From positions 1,628,001 through 1,692,000 of the forward strand of contig NZ_CP023777.1 of NCBI RefSeq assembly GCF_002557795.1: a stretch of 64,000 nt of DNA. The letters are read 5' to 3'. The stretch comes from Chitinophaga caeni (GTDB lineage Bacteria; Bacteroidota; Bacteroidia; Chitinophagales; Chitinophagaceae). This document shows positions 25,630 through 35,200 of the stretch, in pieces. A program made the position numbers and the translations under genes. Under the pieces are notes generated by a model, which saw nothing but the letters and a program-made list of their open reading frames with translations, was not told where the DNA came from and ran no database searches. Every line of letters starts with the position of its first letter. The stretch's first letter is position 1.

Positions 25630-25661
25630 TTTCAAATAAAGTTAACATGGGTGTACCTTTG
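25630..25661 (+). promoter_or_regulatory. Candidate promoter of a short transcript
   Basis: TTTC (25630-25633), 20 bases, then TACCTTTG (25654-25661), an exact -7 match. No gene follows; a terminator begins 39 bases later. Confidence 0.4.
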
Positions 25662-25667
25662 TATTCA

Positions 25668-25728
25668 AATAGGGTTTTCATAGGATAGTAACAAATTGGG
25701 GGCACTTTTCTAGGTGCCCTTTTTATTT
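25668..25728 (+). ncRNA. Candidate short RNA, about 60 nt
   Basis: Bounded by the promoter above and a terminator with stem GGGCAC/GTGCCC (25700-25705, 25714-25719) and a T-rich tail. There is no reading frame of note. The remainder of 25730-26040 shows nothing recognisable. Confidence 0.3.
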
Positions 25729-26087
25729 CCCCCAAGTTTCCGCCTACCACTCCCTTTATTAATTCTAATACTATTTAAACACTTTTCATTGATGTAGCCA
25801 TTACCCGGCTTCATTCTAATATTTATTGACTCAAAAGGTGAAAAATTGAACTGAAATTGCGCTCCATGGCAAAATTTTCAAGCCAGTTTTTTAAAATATA
25901 TAACAGTTGATCCTCATAAAGGATAAAACTTACATTTTTGGCCTGTACTGCCGGGAACCGATTATCACATTGTTTTTAGAATAAATTAAATTTTACCTAG
26001 CCAATTTTTCGATCTTTAAAATAATCAGCTTCTTTTATGATTAATAAAAATATTATATGATATATATTCTGTATTAATTTATTTTAT

Positions 26088-26219
26088 TATATTTGTTCCA
26101 GTATTAATTTTTTATATGGTTACTGTCCTATGAAAAACCGAAATATCCTACGCCGCGTGAATCTTCATGCACTGTAAATGACTCTCGAAAGCAATGGTTC
26201 ATCCATTGCTTTTGTTTTT
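26088..26219 (+). ncRNA. Candidate short RNA with a 15-codon ORF
   Basis: TATATTTG (26088-26095) is an exact -7 box. A terminator with stem AAAGCAATGG/CCATTGCTTT (26188-26197, 26203-26212) and T-rich tail follows, giving a transcript of about 115 nt. Inside, an ATG at 26130 opens MKNRNILRRVNLHAL then stop, a basic 15-residue peptide. It may be a leader peptide, a small protein or an sRNA; no downstream gene on this strand would be controlled in cis. Confidence 0.35.
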
Positions 26220-26375
26220 AAATTACGTATCCCCGGAAGTAATATTATTTTAACATTTATTGGCTTTATTTTGCAAGTTGAGTTCTTGGGCATAGGCGGG
26301 GCAATGAAATAAGCATTGTAGAATGTTAATCGCCCGTGCAGGTAAGTATAGATTGTAACAAGGGGCTACCTAAGA

Positions 26376-27110
26376 TTACCGGGCTAGCAAGTCTTTATAG
26401 TAAAAAGCGGTATCCCAATTTGTAGCGTTGTCGCGCGTGGCATCATAGCAATTTGATTGATCTTTGGCCGTTGGAACGTAAAATCGTTCTACTACTTTAC
26501 CTGGTTTAAATAGGATGGGTTGTTTAAAAATGGGGCCATCGTAAACGAAGGTATGGAACTCTCCATTTTCCCCGCAGGGGTCAACGCCACCGGGTAGATC
26601 GGCCAACCAATTCTCATCTATCTCCCTACCGGCAAAAGAAGCATCCAGGTATTTTGCGTTCACGCAAACCGCTACCGCCTTGAATCCCGCCTTTATAAAA
26701 TCGAGCATTAAATGTTGACTTTCCTGTTTCCAAAGTGGGAAAATCCCTTCTATCCCAACTTTAGATAATTGTGTTTCCCTGTATAGGCGCAAATCTTCTA
26801 AGAAGATGTCCCCGAAGATGGCAGATTCGATCCCGGCTTCTTTGAACCTGGTCAAATGATGTTCCATCAGGCTGTTATATGCCTCCATGGAAGCGGAAGC
26901 GCCCAGGAAAGCCTTTACCAGCGGAATGCCGGTGCTGGCAGCTTGTTGATCGAGCAACTGTTCCCTTACGCCGTGCATTGAAACTCTCTGGTAATCAGAA
27001 GATAAGGTGGTCAACAGGGAACAAATCTCCCATTCCCCGGAATTTTGGCATTTCCATAGGGCCATGCTGGCATCTTTCCCCCCGCTCCAATTTAGATATG
27101 CTTTCTTCAT
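26376..27110 (-). CDS. Dph6-related PP-loop ATPase (diphthine--ammonia ligase-like)
   Basis: 244 aa. The ATP-pyrophosphatase PP-loop SGGKDASMAL sits at residues 9-18. SMHGVREQLLDQQAASTGIP, FGDIFLEDLRLYRE, FPLW and DPCGENGEFHTFVYDGP are the conserved blocks of the MJ0570/Dph6 family. In eukaryotes Dph6 amidates diphthine on EF2. Bacteria do not make diphthamide, so the bacterial member's substrate is unknown. The start is at 27110 (MKKAYLNWSGGKD); a longer frame from 27170 adds a 20-residue extension that is not part of the family. Confidence 0.88.
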   Translation of the reverse strand: MKKAYLNWSGGKDASMALWKCQNSGEWEICSLLTTLSSDYQRVSMHGVREQLLDQQAASTGIPLVKAFLGASASMEAYNSLMEHHLTRFKEAGIESAIFGDIFLEDLRLYRETQLSKVGIEGIFPLWKQESQHLMLDFIKAGFKAVAVCVNAKYLDASFAGREIDENWLADLPGGVDPCGENGEFHTFVYDGPIFKQPILFKPGKVVERFYVPTAKDQSNCYDATRDNATNWDTAFYYKDLLAR

Positions 27111-27341
27111 GAATATGTTATAAAAATTATCCGCTACGAAAATGTTCACAATTTTAATGATTAAATCCAATAAAAATGATGAGTGGTAAGGGCTGAAGTA
27201 AATATTATTAAATTATTTTATTAGTTATTTAATGTTAAAAAAAGTGAAAAATTGAATAAAACCTGGTGTTAAAGCCAAATTAGCAAGATGCAATCAATTA
27301 ATTTTTGTATTTTTAGGCACTTAATTTAAATCTTTACCCGT

Positions 27342-27857
27342 ATGAAAAAGCTGTTGTGTATACTGTTGCTTATGACAGTAACGGTTGCTTCAGCACTTGC
27401 TTCGGATGGAAAGAAGGTCGCCAACAATGGAAATAAGGATAAAGATAAAGGCGGCAAAAATGGTGAGAAGGAAAAATCCGAAAAAGTAAGTACTAAAGTT
27501 ACTGCTAAAACCAGCAAGGTCGAAGAATTTATATGGAGTTTGCCACGTGAGGCTGATAAGGTAGATGATAATGAGCTGGACAAAGCCATGATCGACTTAT
27601 ATAAATGGTATTTGCAAAATGAAACCAAAGTCAATAATAACGTTCAACAACGGGATATTGATGATGGGGAAGATGTGGCTATACCTTTCAAAGTAGATCC
27701 AAGGGTTCTTCAACAATATATGCAGTTTATTAAGAAAAATTTTCCGGGTCTCAATACCGAGGATCTAAATAAGCGTACGTCGGCTTTCCGCAAATCTTTA
27801 GAACCAGTTTCTTACCGCGACGATATTCTTTTTAATAATAACCAAATTACAAAATAG
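27342..27857 (+). CDS. Secreted Lys-rich protein of unknown function
   Basis: 171 aa. A clear signal peptide (MKKLLCILLLMTVTVASALA) precedes a low-complexity Lys/Asn/Gly segment (about 24-50, KKVANNGNKDKDKGGKNGEK) and then a folded-looking region with EEFIWSLPREADKVDDNELD and MIDLYKWYLQNE. I recognise no family. It is divergent from the PP-loop gene and stands 35 bases before a YcxB-like gene, possibly in one unit. Probably periplasmic or surface; confidence is in coding, not in role. Confidence 0.65.
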   Translation: MKKLLCILLLMTVTVASALASDGKKVANNGNKDKDKGGKNGEKEKSEKVSTKVTAKTSKVEEFIWSLPREADKVDDNELDKAMIDLYKWYLQNETKVNNNVQQRDIDDGEDVAIPFKVDPRVLQQYMQFIKKNFPGLNTEDLNKRTSAFRKSLEPVSYRDDILFNNNQITK

Positions 27858-27892
27858 CCTAAGCCAAGTTCAACGCGGGATGGATTGTCGTG

Positions 27893-28381
27893 ATGGTTCT
27901 AGAATTTTCCTATAATAAGCAAGAGGTCATTAATGCCTTAAGGTATCATTTCTGGCAACGGGGAGAAATAAAAGTATTTAGGTACACGGGGTTAATCCTT
28001 GCCGTATTTTCAGCGGTGGGCTTTATCTTGGGTTTCGTAAATGTTCAAGCATTAACGGCTGTAATGGCCGTAGTTACCTTGATGTATGCTTGCTTTTTCT
28101 TCTTGCTACCGATATCCACCTATAACCGTGCTTCTACTTTCAAGGAAAATATCAGGTTACGTTGGAATGAACAGGGAATATTGATCAACACCTTTTCCGG
28201 GGAGCGGCTATTGCCTTGGAAGCAATTTAAACAGGTGGTTGAAACTCGCACTTTTTTCTATTTATACAAGGATTCTAAATCGTTTTTCCTGGTGCCCACG
28301 AATGCTTTCTCTTCCGAGGCTGAAAGGCAGGCATTCAGCTTGTTATTGCAGCAGTTGTACAAAAATTACAGGTTGGCTTAA
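27893..28381 (+). CDS. YcxB-like membrane protein
   Basis: 162 aa. The N-terminus MVLEFSYNKQEVINALRYHFWQR leads to two membrane helices (about 32-50 and 54-75). A C-terminal domain follows with NIRLRWNEQGILINTFSGERLLPWKQF, KDSKSFFLVPTNAFSSEAE. This order (two helices then a PH-like strand-rich part) is that of the YcxB-like C-terminal family, whose function is unknown. I use the ATG at 27893; a GTG lies one codon upstream. Confidence 0.7.
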   Translation: MVLEFSYNKQEVINALRYHFWQRGEIKVFRYTGLILAVFSAVGFILGFVNVQALTAVMAVVTLMYACFFFLLPISTYNRASTFKENIRLRWNEQGILINTFSGERLLPWKQFKQVVETRTFFYLYKDSKSFFLVPTNAFSSEAERQAFSLLLQQLYKNYRLA

Positions 28382-28394
28382 TAAAAATAAATCG

Positions 28395-28826
28395 TTATAA
28401 CCTCTTCTGCATCGTGAAATGCGGTATGCCTACCTCGGTAAATTCATCTCCTATTATTTCGTAGCCATTCTTCCCGTAAAAGGGAACTGCCACTTTCCTG
28501 GCATGCATCATCAATATTTTGAAACCGCCATCCCTGGCCTGGCGTTCTGCAAATGCCAGCACCTGCGCACCTACCTGCTGCCCTTGAAAGCCGGGTGAAA
28601 CGGCCATCTGTCTTAATTGGACGGTGGTATCATTAACGGGAGTTAATATGCAGCAACCTACTACTTTACCGCCTATTAGTGCTGCCAATAATATATCGTT
28701 GATTTCCTGCTGTAAGTATGCTTCTGTAAAACTTAAACCCAAAGGTTTCCTGAGTACCTCATCCCGGAGTTGTACCATTTCGTGGTACGCACAGCTGCCG
28801 TATGTAAGTATTTCGCATGTTATCAT
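28395..28826 (-). CDS. GNAT family N-acetyltransferase
   Basis: 143 aa single GNAT domain. The acetyl-CoA-binding motif A is MAVSPGFQGQQVGAQVLAFA (about 76-95), followed by KILMMHARKVAVPFYGKNGYEIIGDEFTEVGIPHFTM, similar to ElaA-like and YitI-like proteins. The acceptor is unknown. It starts 5 bases after the PRPP-synthetase-like stop on the same strand (a GTG at 28832 would overlap that stop), so the two are translationally linked. Confidence 0.9.
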   Translation of the reverse strand: MITCEILTYGSCAYHEMVQLRDEVLRKPLGLSFTEAYLQQEINDILLAALIGGKVVGCCILTPVNDTTVQLRQMAVSPGFQGQQVGAQVLAFAERQARDGGFKILMMHARKVAVPFYGKNGYEIIGDEFTEVGIPHFTMQKRL

Positions 28827-28831
28827 ATACA

Positions 28832-29761
28832 CTAAGGATTTTCATGAAAATAATCAACGATCAACCCTGCAACAGAAACTACCGTTAGCATTTTATCCTT
28901 AATTTTTAAAGCGCCCGGGTGCGTGTCTGTACACATGATATGCTTAATTATGCCGCTGTTTTTGATCCTTTCAAATCCATCCGCAGCGAATATTCCGTGG
29001 GTCGTGATGACGAATATCTCGCTGGCGCCCGCTTCTTTGTATGCTTCCGCGGCATGAATAAGTGAGCCCCCGGTGCGGATCATGTCATCATAAATAATAA
29101 CTAATTTATCTTTTACATCTGCACTGATCGCGGTAATCATGGTTTCTTCTCCCGACAACCTCTTTTTGAATACGAATGCGGCGGTTACTTGCATATCATT
29201 CGCTAAGGATTCTACCCATTTGGCCCTGCCGGCATCGGTACTCGCTAGAACGAATTCTTTGCCGCCTGCTAATTGCAAGGCTGCTTGCTTAACGAATTCT
29301 TTAGCATATAAATGTACGGGGCGGATATTATTATCAAAATAATATGTAATGCCATCTACATGCAGATCGATCATGATAATCTTGTTGCCGTAAGAGGTGG
29401 CAGGTAAGCTGGAAAAAAGCATCGCCCGGTTCTTGGCCTTAACTATTTCCCCGGTTTTAACCGCCCTTTCCATCGTGGAATACCCGAAATACGGTATCAC
29501 TATACTCAAAGATAATGCACCGTATTGTGCGCATCCTGCTGCCAGATCCAGTAATTCCATCGTAGCGGTATCGTTGATAGTTCCGCCGATGATCACTACC
29601 TCTTTATCGTTAACATCGCTTAAAATCCTTTGGTAATGTTCGCCGTCGGGGAAATCCCTGGTCTCGACAATTCCATTTTCCCAACGGTCGCCAGTTAGGG
29701 CTAAGATATTGTTTGCCAAGTAATAATAAGGCTGCGTAGCAAATATGATCCGGTGTGACAT
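28832..29761 (-). CDS. Ribose-phosphate pyrophosphokinase (divergent)
   Basis: 309 aa, the length of PRPP synthetases, which form PRPP from ribose 5-phosphate and ATP. The PRPP-binding loop is YDDMIRTGGSLIHAAE, and the N-terminal FPDGEHYQRI and IIGGTINDTATMEL blocks align with the family. The flexible-loop region reads FGYSTMERAVKTGEIVKAKN instead of the usual bacterial YARQDRK...REPISAK, so it is not a standard housekeeping Prs and may be a paralogue. Promoter box at 29782-29789. A GNAT gene follows directly. Confidence 0.85.
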   Translation of the reverse strand: MSHRIIFATQPYYYLANNILALTGDRWENGIVETRDFPDGEHYQRILSDVNDKEVVIIGGTINDTATMELLDLAAGCAQYGALSLSIVIPYFGYSTMERAVKTGEIVKAKNRAMLFSSLPATSYGNKIIMIDLHVDGITYYFDNNIRPVHLYAKEFVKQAALQLAGGKEFVLASTDAGRAKWVESLANDMQVTAAFVFKKRLSGEETMITAISADVKDKLVIIYDDMIRTGGSLIHAAEAYKEAGASEIFVITTHGIFAADGFERIKNSGIIKHIMCTDTHPGALKIKDKMLTVVSVAGLIVDYFHENP

Positions 29762-29781
29762 AATTTCTGGCTAATATTTTT

Positions 29782-29789
29782 CAAAGATA
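29782..29789 (-). promoter_or_regulatory. Bacteroidota-type -7 box for the PRPP synthetase gene
   Basis: The minus strand reads TATCTTTG, an exact TAnnTTTG match, 21 bases before the start codon. Confidence 0.45.
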
Positions 29790-29893
29790 TTTTATTTTGT
29801 GAGTTTTGATATTGGAATAATGCTTGCATAGTATCATGGTAGGCGCTAGAAGTAATTTTTAAACTTTTAACTTTTCGTTTGACTATGTAAAGT

Positions 29894-29901
29894 TATATTT
29901 G
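29894..29901 (+). promoter_or_regulatory. Bacteroidota-type -7 box close to the start at 29910
   Basis: TATATTTG matches the consensus, but only 8 bases separate it from the first ATG. If used, the mRNA would be nearly leaderless. The second ATG (29913) may be the true start. Confidence 0.3.
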
Positions 29902-29909
29902 AAGGGTTT

Positions 29910-30689
29910 ATGATGAAGCAAATCTACTTATTCTTCCCGGGGCTAATTTCCATTTTATTATTTGTGGGTATGCAGCAATCGGTGGCTCAAACCGTTCGTA
30001 TTAATGGTATGATCTCCGATGCCGATACGCATGTGGGATTGCCGGGAGTTAGTATTTGGAATAAAACCTCGGGAGCAGGAACGGTAAGCAATGAAACGGG
30101 GAGGTATTTCGTGGAGGCACGCCCGGGAGATACGATCGAGTTTTCTATGATCAGCTACGTGAGAACGCAAATCGTGATACCGAGTGTTTCTTCAATTATG
30201 AATATTGATCTGCAAAAACAAATTATAGGTTTGCAAGGGGTTAATATCCGGGGGCGTATTTATAGCTTGGATTCTGCGCGCACCCGTGCTGAATATGACC
30301 GCTATTTTAATTATAAGAGGCCCGGCGCATTAGACGTATTGAAGACCTTACCCTCAAATCCTATTACGGCACTAACTTACTTGGTGCCCAGCAAGGCGCG
30401 TAAAAGGAAAGAAATGTTCCGGGGCCAATTAGAATATTGGGAAAAGGAAAAATATATCGATTATAGATATAACCCTGAAGTAGTACAAAAGATGACGAAG
30501 TTGGAAGGAGCTGAATTAGATACTTTCATGATGAAATACCGCCCGAGCTACCAATTTTTGCAAACTGCTTCGGAATACGATTTTCTACTCTTTATCAAGC
30601 AATCATATGCTAAATATCTTTCCGAAAAGAAGGCCGATGCCATCACCGATAGTTTGAAATTGGGCGATTCGAGCCGGCAAGGGTATTAA
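29910..30689 (+). CDS. CarboxypepD_reg-like domain envelope protein
   Basis: 259 aa. The signal peptide (about 1-26, ending SVAQ) is followed by a carboxypeptidase-regulatory-like beta-sandwich (about 28-105: VRINGMISDADTHVGLPGVS, then NETGRYFVEARPGDTIEFSM ISYV). A charged helical region follows (about 120-250) with RTRAEYDRYFNYKRPGALDV. This domain also starts SusC proteins, but there is no TonB plug or barrel here. Similar small proteins occur across Bacteroidota with unknown roles. Single gene, divergent from the PRPP synthetase. Confidence 0.78.
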   Translation: MMKQIYLFFPGLISILLFVGMQQSVAQTVRINGMISDADTHVGLPGVSIWNKTSGAGTVSNETGRYFVEARPGDTIEFSMISYVRTQIVIPSVSSIMNIDLQKQIIGLQGVNIRGRIYSLDSARTRAEYDRYFNYKRPGALDVLKTLPSNPITALTYLVPSKARKRKEMFRGQLEYWEKEKYIDYRYNPEVVQKMTKLEGAELDTFMMKYRPSYQFLQTASEYDFLLFIKQSYAKYLSEKKADAITDSLKLGDSSRQGY

Positions 30690-30776
30690 AAAAATCGCCC
30701 CAAAATTTTGAAGCGATTTCAAGATAAAACAATCAAAAGAAAACAACATGAGATCCATGTATGTCAATAAATAACT

Positions 30777-32126
30777 TTATGGATTCATCAAAGAATTAGT
30801 TAACCTTAAAAGTTCTGTTTCGGCTAACTTAGTATTGTATCTAGCAGTGATCAGCCTGTTGTAACCATCTTCCAGGCTCTGTTGGGCTTCTTTTAATTCA
30901 ATAGTGGTTGAAACTCCCTGGCGGAATCTTTCCAATGCTACCATCACGTTCTCCTTGGCTAGTAAAATATTCTCTTCTTCTAACTCGATAGCATCTTTAT
31001 AATATTGATAATCTTTGAAGGCATTATCTACTAACAATAGCACCTGTGTTTTTTGATTTTCCTGCGCTAATTCCTGGTATTCAACATCCAACTTGGCTGC
31101 TTTATACTGCCTATGGGCATTCAACCCGTTGAAGATCGGGATCGAGGCAGTAAACCCGTAATTGAAGCCGTTGTTACGATTATAAATTGAACTAAACTGG
31201 TTAACCGCTTGGTTCGATTTGTTCAAATTATATGTATAGGATGAATTAAAATTGATCGTTGGTAAAAATTCTCCTTTCCGTTCTTTTACGGTAAGGTTTG
31301 CAATATTGATGTTTTGTTCGCCTACTTTTAATGCTGTATTTGCTTTCAATACATTATTTCTAATAGTCGCATAATCGATTTGAAGGTTTACCGGGATCGT
31401 ATCCGTTACATCGTAGAACGTGTTGGATTGGTTAACTACAAGTAATTGATTCAAGCTGGATTTACTTTGCGCGATGAGCGTCAATTGCCTGAGCCTTGCC
31501 GCTTTTTGTGCGTTTAGGTCTACCTTCGCTTGTAATAAATCCGTTTTTGGTCCCAAGCCCGTTTGGAACTTGGCATCGGATAGTTTTACGCGCTCTTCGG
31601 AAATTGACATTTGCTCCGTAATTGCTTTCAACTGCTGCTTTTGTTGCACGATATTGTAATATCCCGCTATAACGTTTGCTACGGTGTTCACCACTTGATC
31701 CTTGACTTGGTATTCACCGAGATCACGTATTGCGGCTACCTTTTGACGTGTTGCAAACATTTTAAGTCCATCGAAAAGTGTCCATTCAAGATCCACGGAA
31801 GCAGAGGAAGTATTATTCTTTATCCCGCTCACATCATTCTTGTTGCCATTTGCAAATTCCTGGTGACTCGCGGAATTTGTCCATCTACGTGAAGCCGTTC
31901 CATTTAGCCTAGGCGCTAATGCGAGGTTTGCATAAGCCCAATCGTTGGCTGATACTTCTGCCACGTTTTGCGCAAGCCTGATATCGTAGTTATTCTTTAA
32001 AGCCAGGTCTATCGCTTGCTCTAAAGAGAGTACTTTAGATTCTTGGGAAATCACCTGCTCCTGCGCATTTGCAATGGTATTCCATCCCAGCAAGACGAGT
32101 ATTAAACAAAGTCGGATCAATTTCAT
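30777..32126 (-). CDS. TolC family outer membrane efflux protein
   Basis: 449 aa. Signal peptide MKLIRLCLILVLLGWNTIANA, then two outer-membrane-efflux-protein repeats with long coiled-coil segments (SLEQAIDLALKNNYDIRLAQ and YQELAQENQKTQVLLLVDNAFKDYQYYKDA). It forms the outer-membrane channel and periplasmic tunnel of the tripartite pump encoded by the two upstream genes. It starts 77 bases after the RND stop, so all three genes probably form one transcript in the order adaptor, pump, channel. Confidence 0.94.
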   Translation of the reverse strand: MKLIRLCLILVLLGWNTIANAQEQVISQESKVLSLEQAIDLALKNNYDIRLAQNVAEVSANDWAYANLALAPRLNGTASRRWTNSASHQEFANGNKNDVSGIKNNTSSASVDLEWTLFDGLKMFATRQKVAAIRDLGEYQVKDQVVNTVANVIAGYYNIVQQKQQLKAITEQMSISEERVKLSDAKFQTGLGPKTDLLQAKVDLNAQKAARLRQLTLIAQSKSSLNQLLVVNQSNTFYDVTDTIPVNLQIDYATIRNNVLKANTALKVGEQNINIANLTVKERKGEFLPTINFNSSYTYNLNKSNQAVNQFSSIYNRNNGFNYGFTASIPIFNGLNAHRQYKAAKLDVEYQELAQENQKTQVLLLVDNAFKDYQYYKDAIELEEENILLAKENVMVALERFRQGVSTTIELKEAQQSLEDGYNRLITARYNTKLAETELLRLTNSLMNP

Positions 32127-32203
32127 GTTCCTTTTCCTTTTCTTCTATTTATTTGGAAACCCTTGCCCGCCAGCCGAGGGGGCAAGAGATCGATTGTTAA
32201 ATA

Positions 32204-35200
32204 TTAAGCATGTGCTGTTGCTACATCCGCAGAGTTTCCTTGCGCTTCCTGTTCTTGCATCATCTTGTCGTAGTCGGAGATCTTTTTCCTACGGGATAAG
32301 AATGCATACATCGAAGGAATCACGTACAATGTTAAGATCAATGAGAAAACGATACCGCCCACGATAACAATACCCAGCGGGATACGGCTAGTAGAAGCGG
32401 CGCCCAAGGACATCGCGATCGGTAAAGCTCCCAATGCCATGGCCAAGCTGGTCATCAGGATGGGCCGTAAACGCATTTTGGATGCTTCTACCACTGCCTC
32501 GATTTTATTGAGCCCCATATCCCTTTGATGGTTGGCAAATTCCACGATCAGGATACCGTTCTTCGTTACCAAACCGATCAACATGATCATCCCGATCTGG
32601 GAGAAGATATTCAAAGTGTGACCGAAGATCTTCAATGATAAGAACGCACCCGCGATGGCCAATGGTACCGTTAGCATGATAATGAACGGATCGACAAAAC
32701 TTTCGAATTGCGCCGCCAAAACCAAATAAATCAATACCAAGGCAAGTATAAATGCAAAACTGGTGTTGGACGAACTCTCGGCATAATCGCGGGATGAACC
32801 CGATAATGCATATTGGAAGGATTCATCAAGAACGCTGTCCTGCTTTAATTTTTTATAAATATTATCCATCGCCGCGATACCGTCACCGATGGTTTTGCCC
32901 GGCGCCAGCGCGGCGGAAATGGTAGCCGATTTATACCGGTTGAAGTGGTAGATAACAGGTGGTGCGGTTTCTTCGGTAATCGTGATCAGGTTATCCAGCT
33001 GGATCGCTTCGCCGTTAGTATTACGAACGTAGAAATTTTGTAGATCCGATGGATCATCGCGGTTTTCGCGGAAAACTTGTCCCATTACCTGGTACTGTTT
33101 ACCATTTCTCACGAAGTAGCCATATCGGCGGTTACTTAAGGCCAATTGCAAGGTTTCCGAGATGTCGGCAACGGATACCCCTAATTCGGTCGCTTTTTCA
33201 CGGTTGATCTGTATCCTTAATTCAGGCTTGTTAAATTTCAAATCCACATCCACGATACCTTGAAATGTTGGATCGGATAAAGCTGCATCCATGAACTTAG
33301 GAACGGCGGCCGATAATTTTTCAAAGTTGATGTTCTGCAAAACGAATGCTACCGGTAAACCGCCACGGCGACCAACGGAGATCGTTTGCTGCTCTATGAC
33401 AAATACCCGTCCTTCGGGGAACTTATTCATATTCCTGTTTACCATGTTCACGATATCCTTCTGGGAACGCAGCCTATCTTCCGGATCAACGAGTTTCACG
33501 TTTAAGAAGGCGCTGTTTACAGAACCTGCTCCGGAAAATCCGGGTGCCGTAACGGAAAGGATGATCTTGCTTTCCGGAACAGAATCTTGGATAAAGTCGG
33601 TCAACTTGGTAACGTATTTATCCATATAATCATAAGAAGTGCCTTCCGGCGCTGTAACCGACATCCTGAACTGGCTGCGATCTTCCAGCGGGGCTAATTC
33701 CGATTGGATCGTTGTACCGATCAAGTAAATGATGCCCAGGCACGCTAAAATGATAAAAACGGCTACCCAGCGGATTTTCATAAATGCCGATAGGGAAGCC
33801 TTGTAACCATTTTCCATCCCGCGGAACATCGGCTCCGTAAAGTTGTAGAACCAGGAGTGTTTATGTGTTTTGCGGGATAATTTTACGTTCAATACGGGGG
33901 TTAAGGTTAATGATACGAAGGCAGAAATCAATACTGCACCTGCTACCACGATACCAAATTCCCGGAACAATTGCCCCACGAATCCTTGTAAGAAGATGAT
34001 CGGTAAGAATACGAATGCCAGCGTAATGGAAGTGGCGATTACCGCGAAGAATATCTCTTCTGAGCCTTCCTTCGCCGCTTTCATCTTCGGGTATCCCATT
34101 TCTATCTTCTTGTAAATATTTTCCGTTACCACGATACCGTCATCCACTACCAGTCCCGTTGCTAATACGATCGCCAACAAGGTCAAGATGTTGATCGTAA
34201 AGCCGCAGATATACATGATAAAGAAGGCCCCGATCAATGAAACGGGGATATCCACCAAGGGACGTAATGCCATCAGCCAATCCCTGAAGAAGAAGTAAAT
34301 AATGAGGATTACCAGGGTCAGCGCCACGATCAGGGTTTCTTCCACCTCGCTGATCGAACGCTTGATGAAGGTGGTATTATCCATCGCGATGTTCACGCGG
34401 AAATCTGCCGGGATATCTTTCTTAATGTCTGCCAAACGTTTGTAAAACTCGTCCGCGATTGCTACATAGTTTGTCCCGGGCTGCGGTACGATAGCCAGGG
34501 CAATCATCGGTTGGCCGGATTCTTTCAACACGGTTTCCTCGTTTTCGGGTCCCAGGACGGCCGCGCCGATATCGCGGATGCGGATCTCGCTACCGTTCAC
34601 GTTTTTCACGATGAGGGCGTTAAATTCCTCTTCCGTATCCAGTCGCCCGAAAGTCCTCACCGTTAATTCCGTTGCATTTCCGGCGATTTTTCCAGAGGGT
34701 AATTCCACGTTTTCTTTCAATAAGGCTGCTTGCACATCGGAAGGAGTTAATGCATAGGCAGCTAACTTCGAGGGGTCCAGCCAAATTCTCATCGCGTATT
34801 TCTTCTCACCCCAAATTTGGATGGTTGATACACCGGGAATAGTTTGCAGCCTTTCCAGCAATACGTTGGTGGCAAATTCGGTCACTTCGAGTTGGTCGCG
34901 GGTATTGCTCTGCACGGTCATAGAGATGATCGCGTCCGAGTTGGCATCCGCCTTGGAAACTACCGGCGGTGCATCCAAATCATCAGGAAGGGAGCGTTGC
35001 GCCCGCGAAACCTTGTCGCGCACATCATTGGTGGCGGCTTCTAGATCCTCGCCCAGTTCAAATTCCACGGTAATATTACTATTACCTTGACTACTGAGGG
35101 AGGAGATATTCCTGATACCAGCTACCCCGTTGATTGCTTTTTCAAGGGGTTCGGTAATTTGTGTTTCAATAATATCGGAGTTCGCACCGGCATAAGAAGT

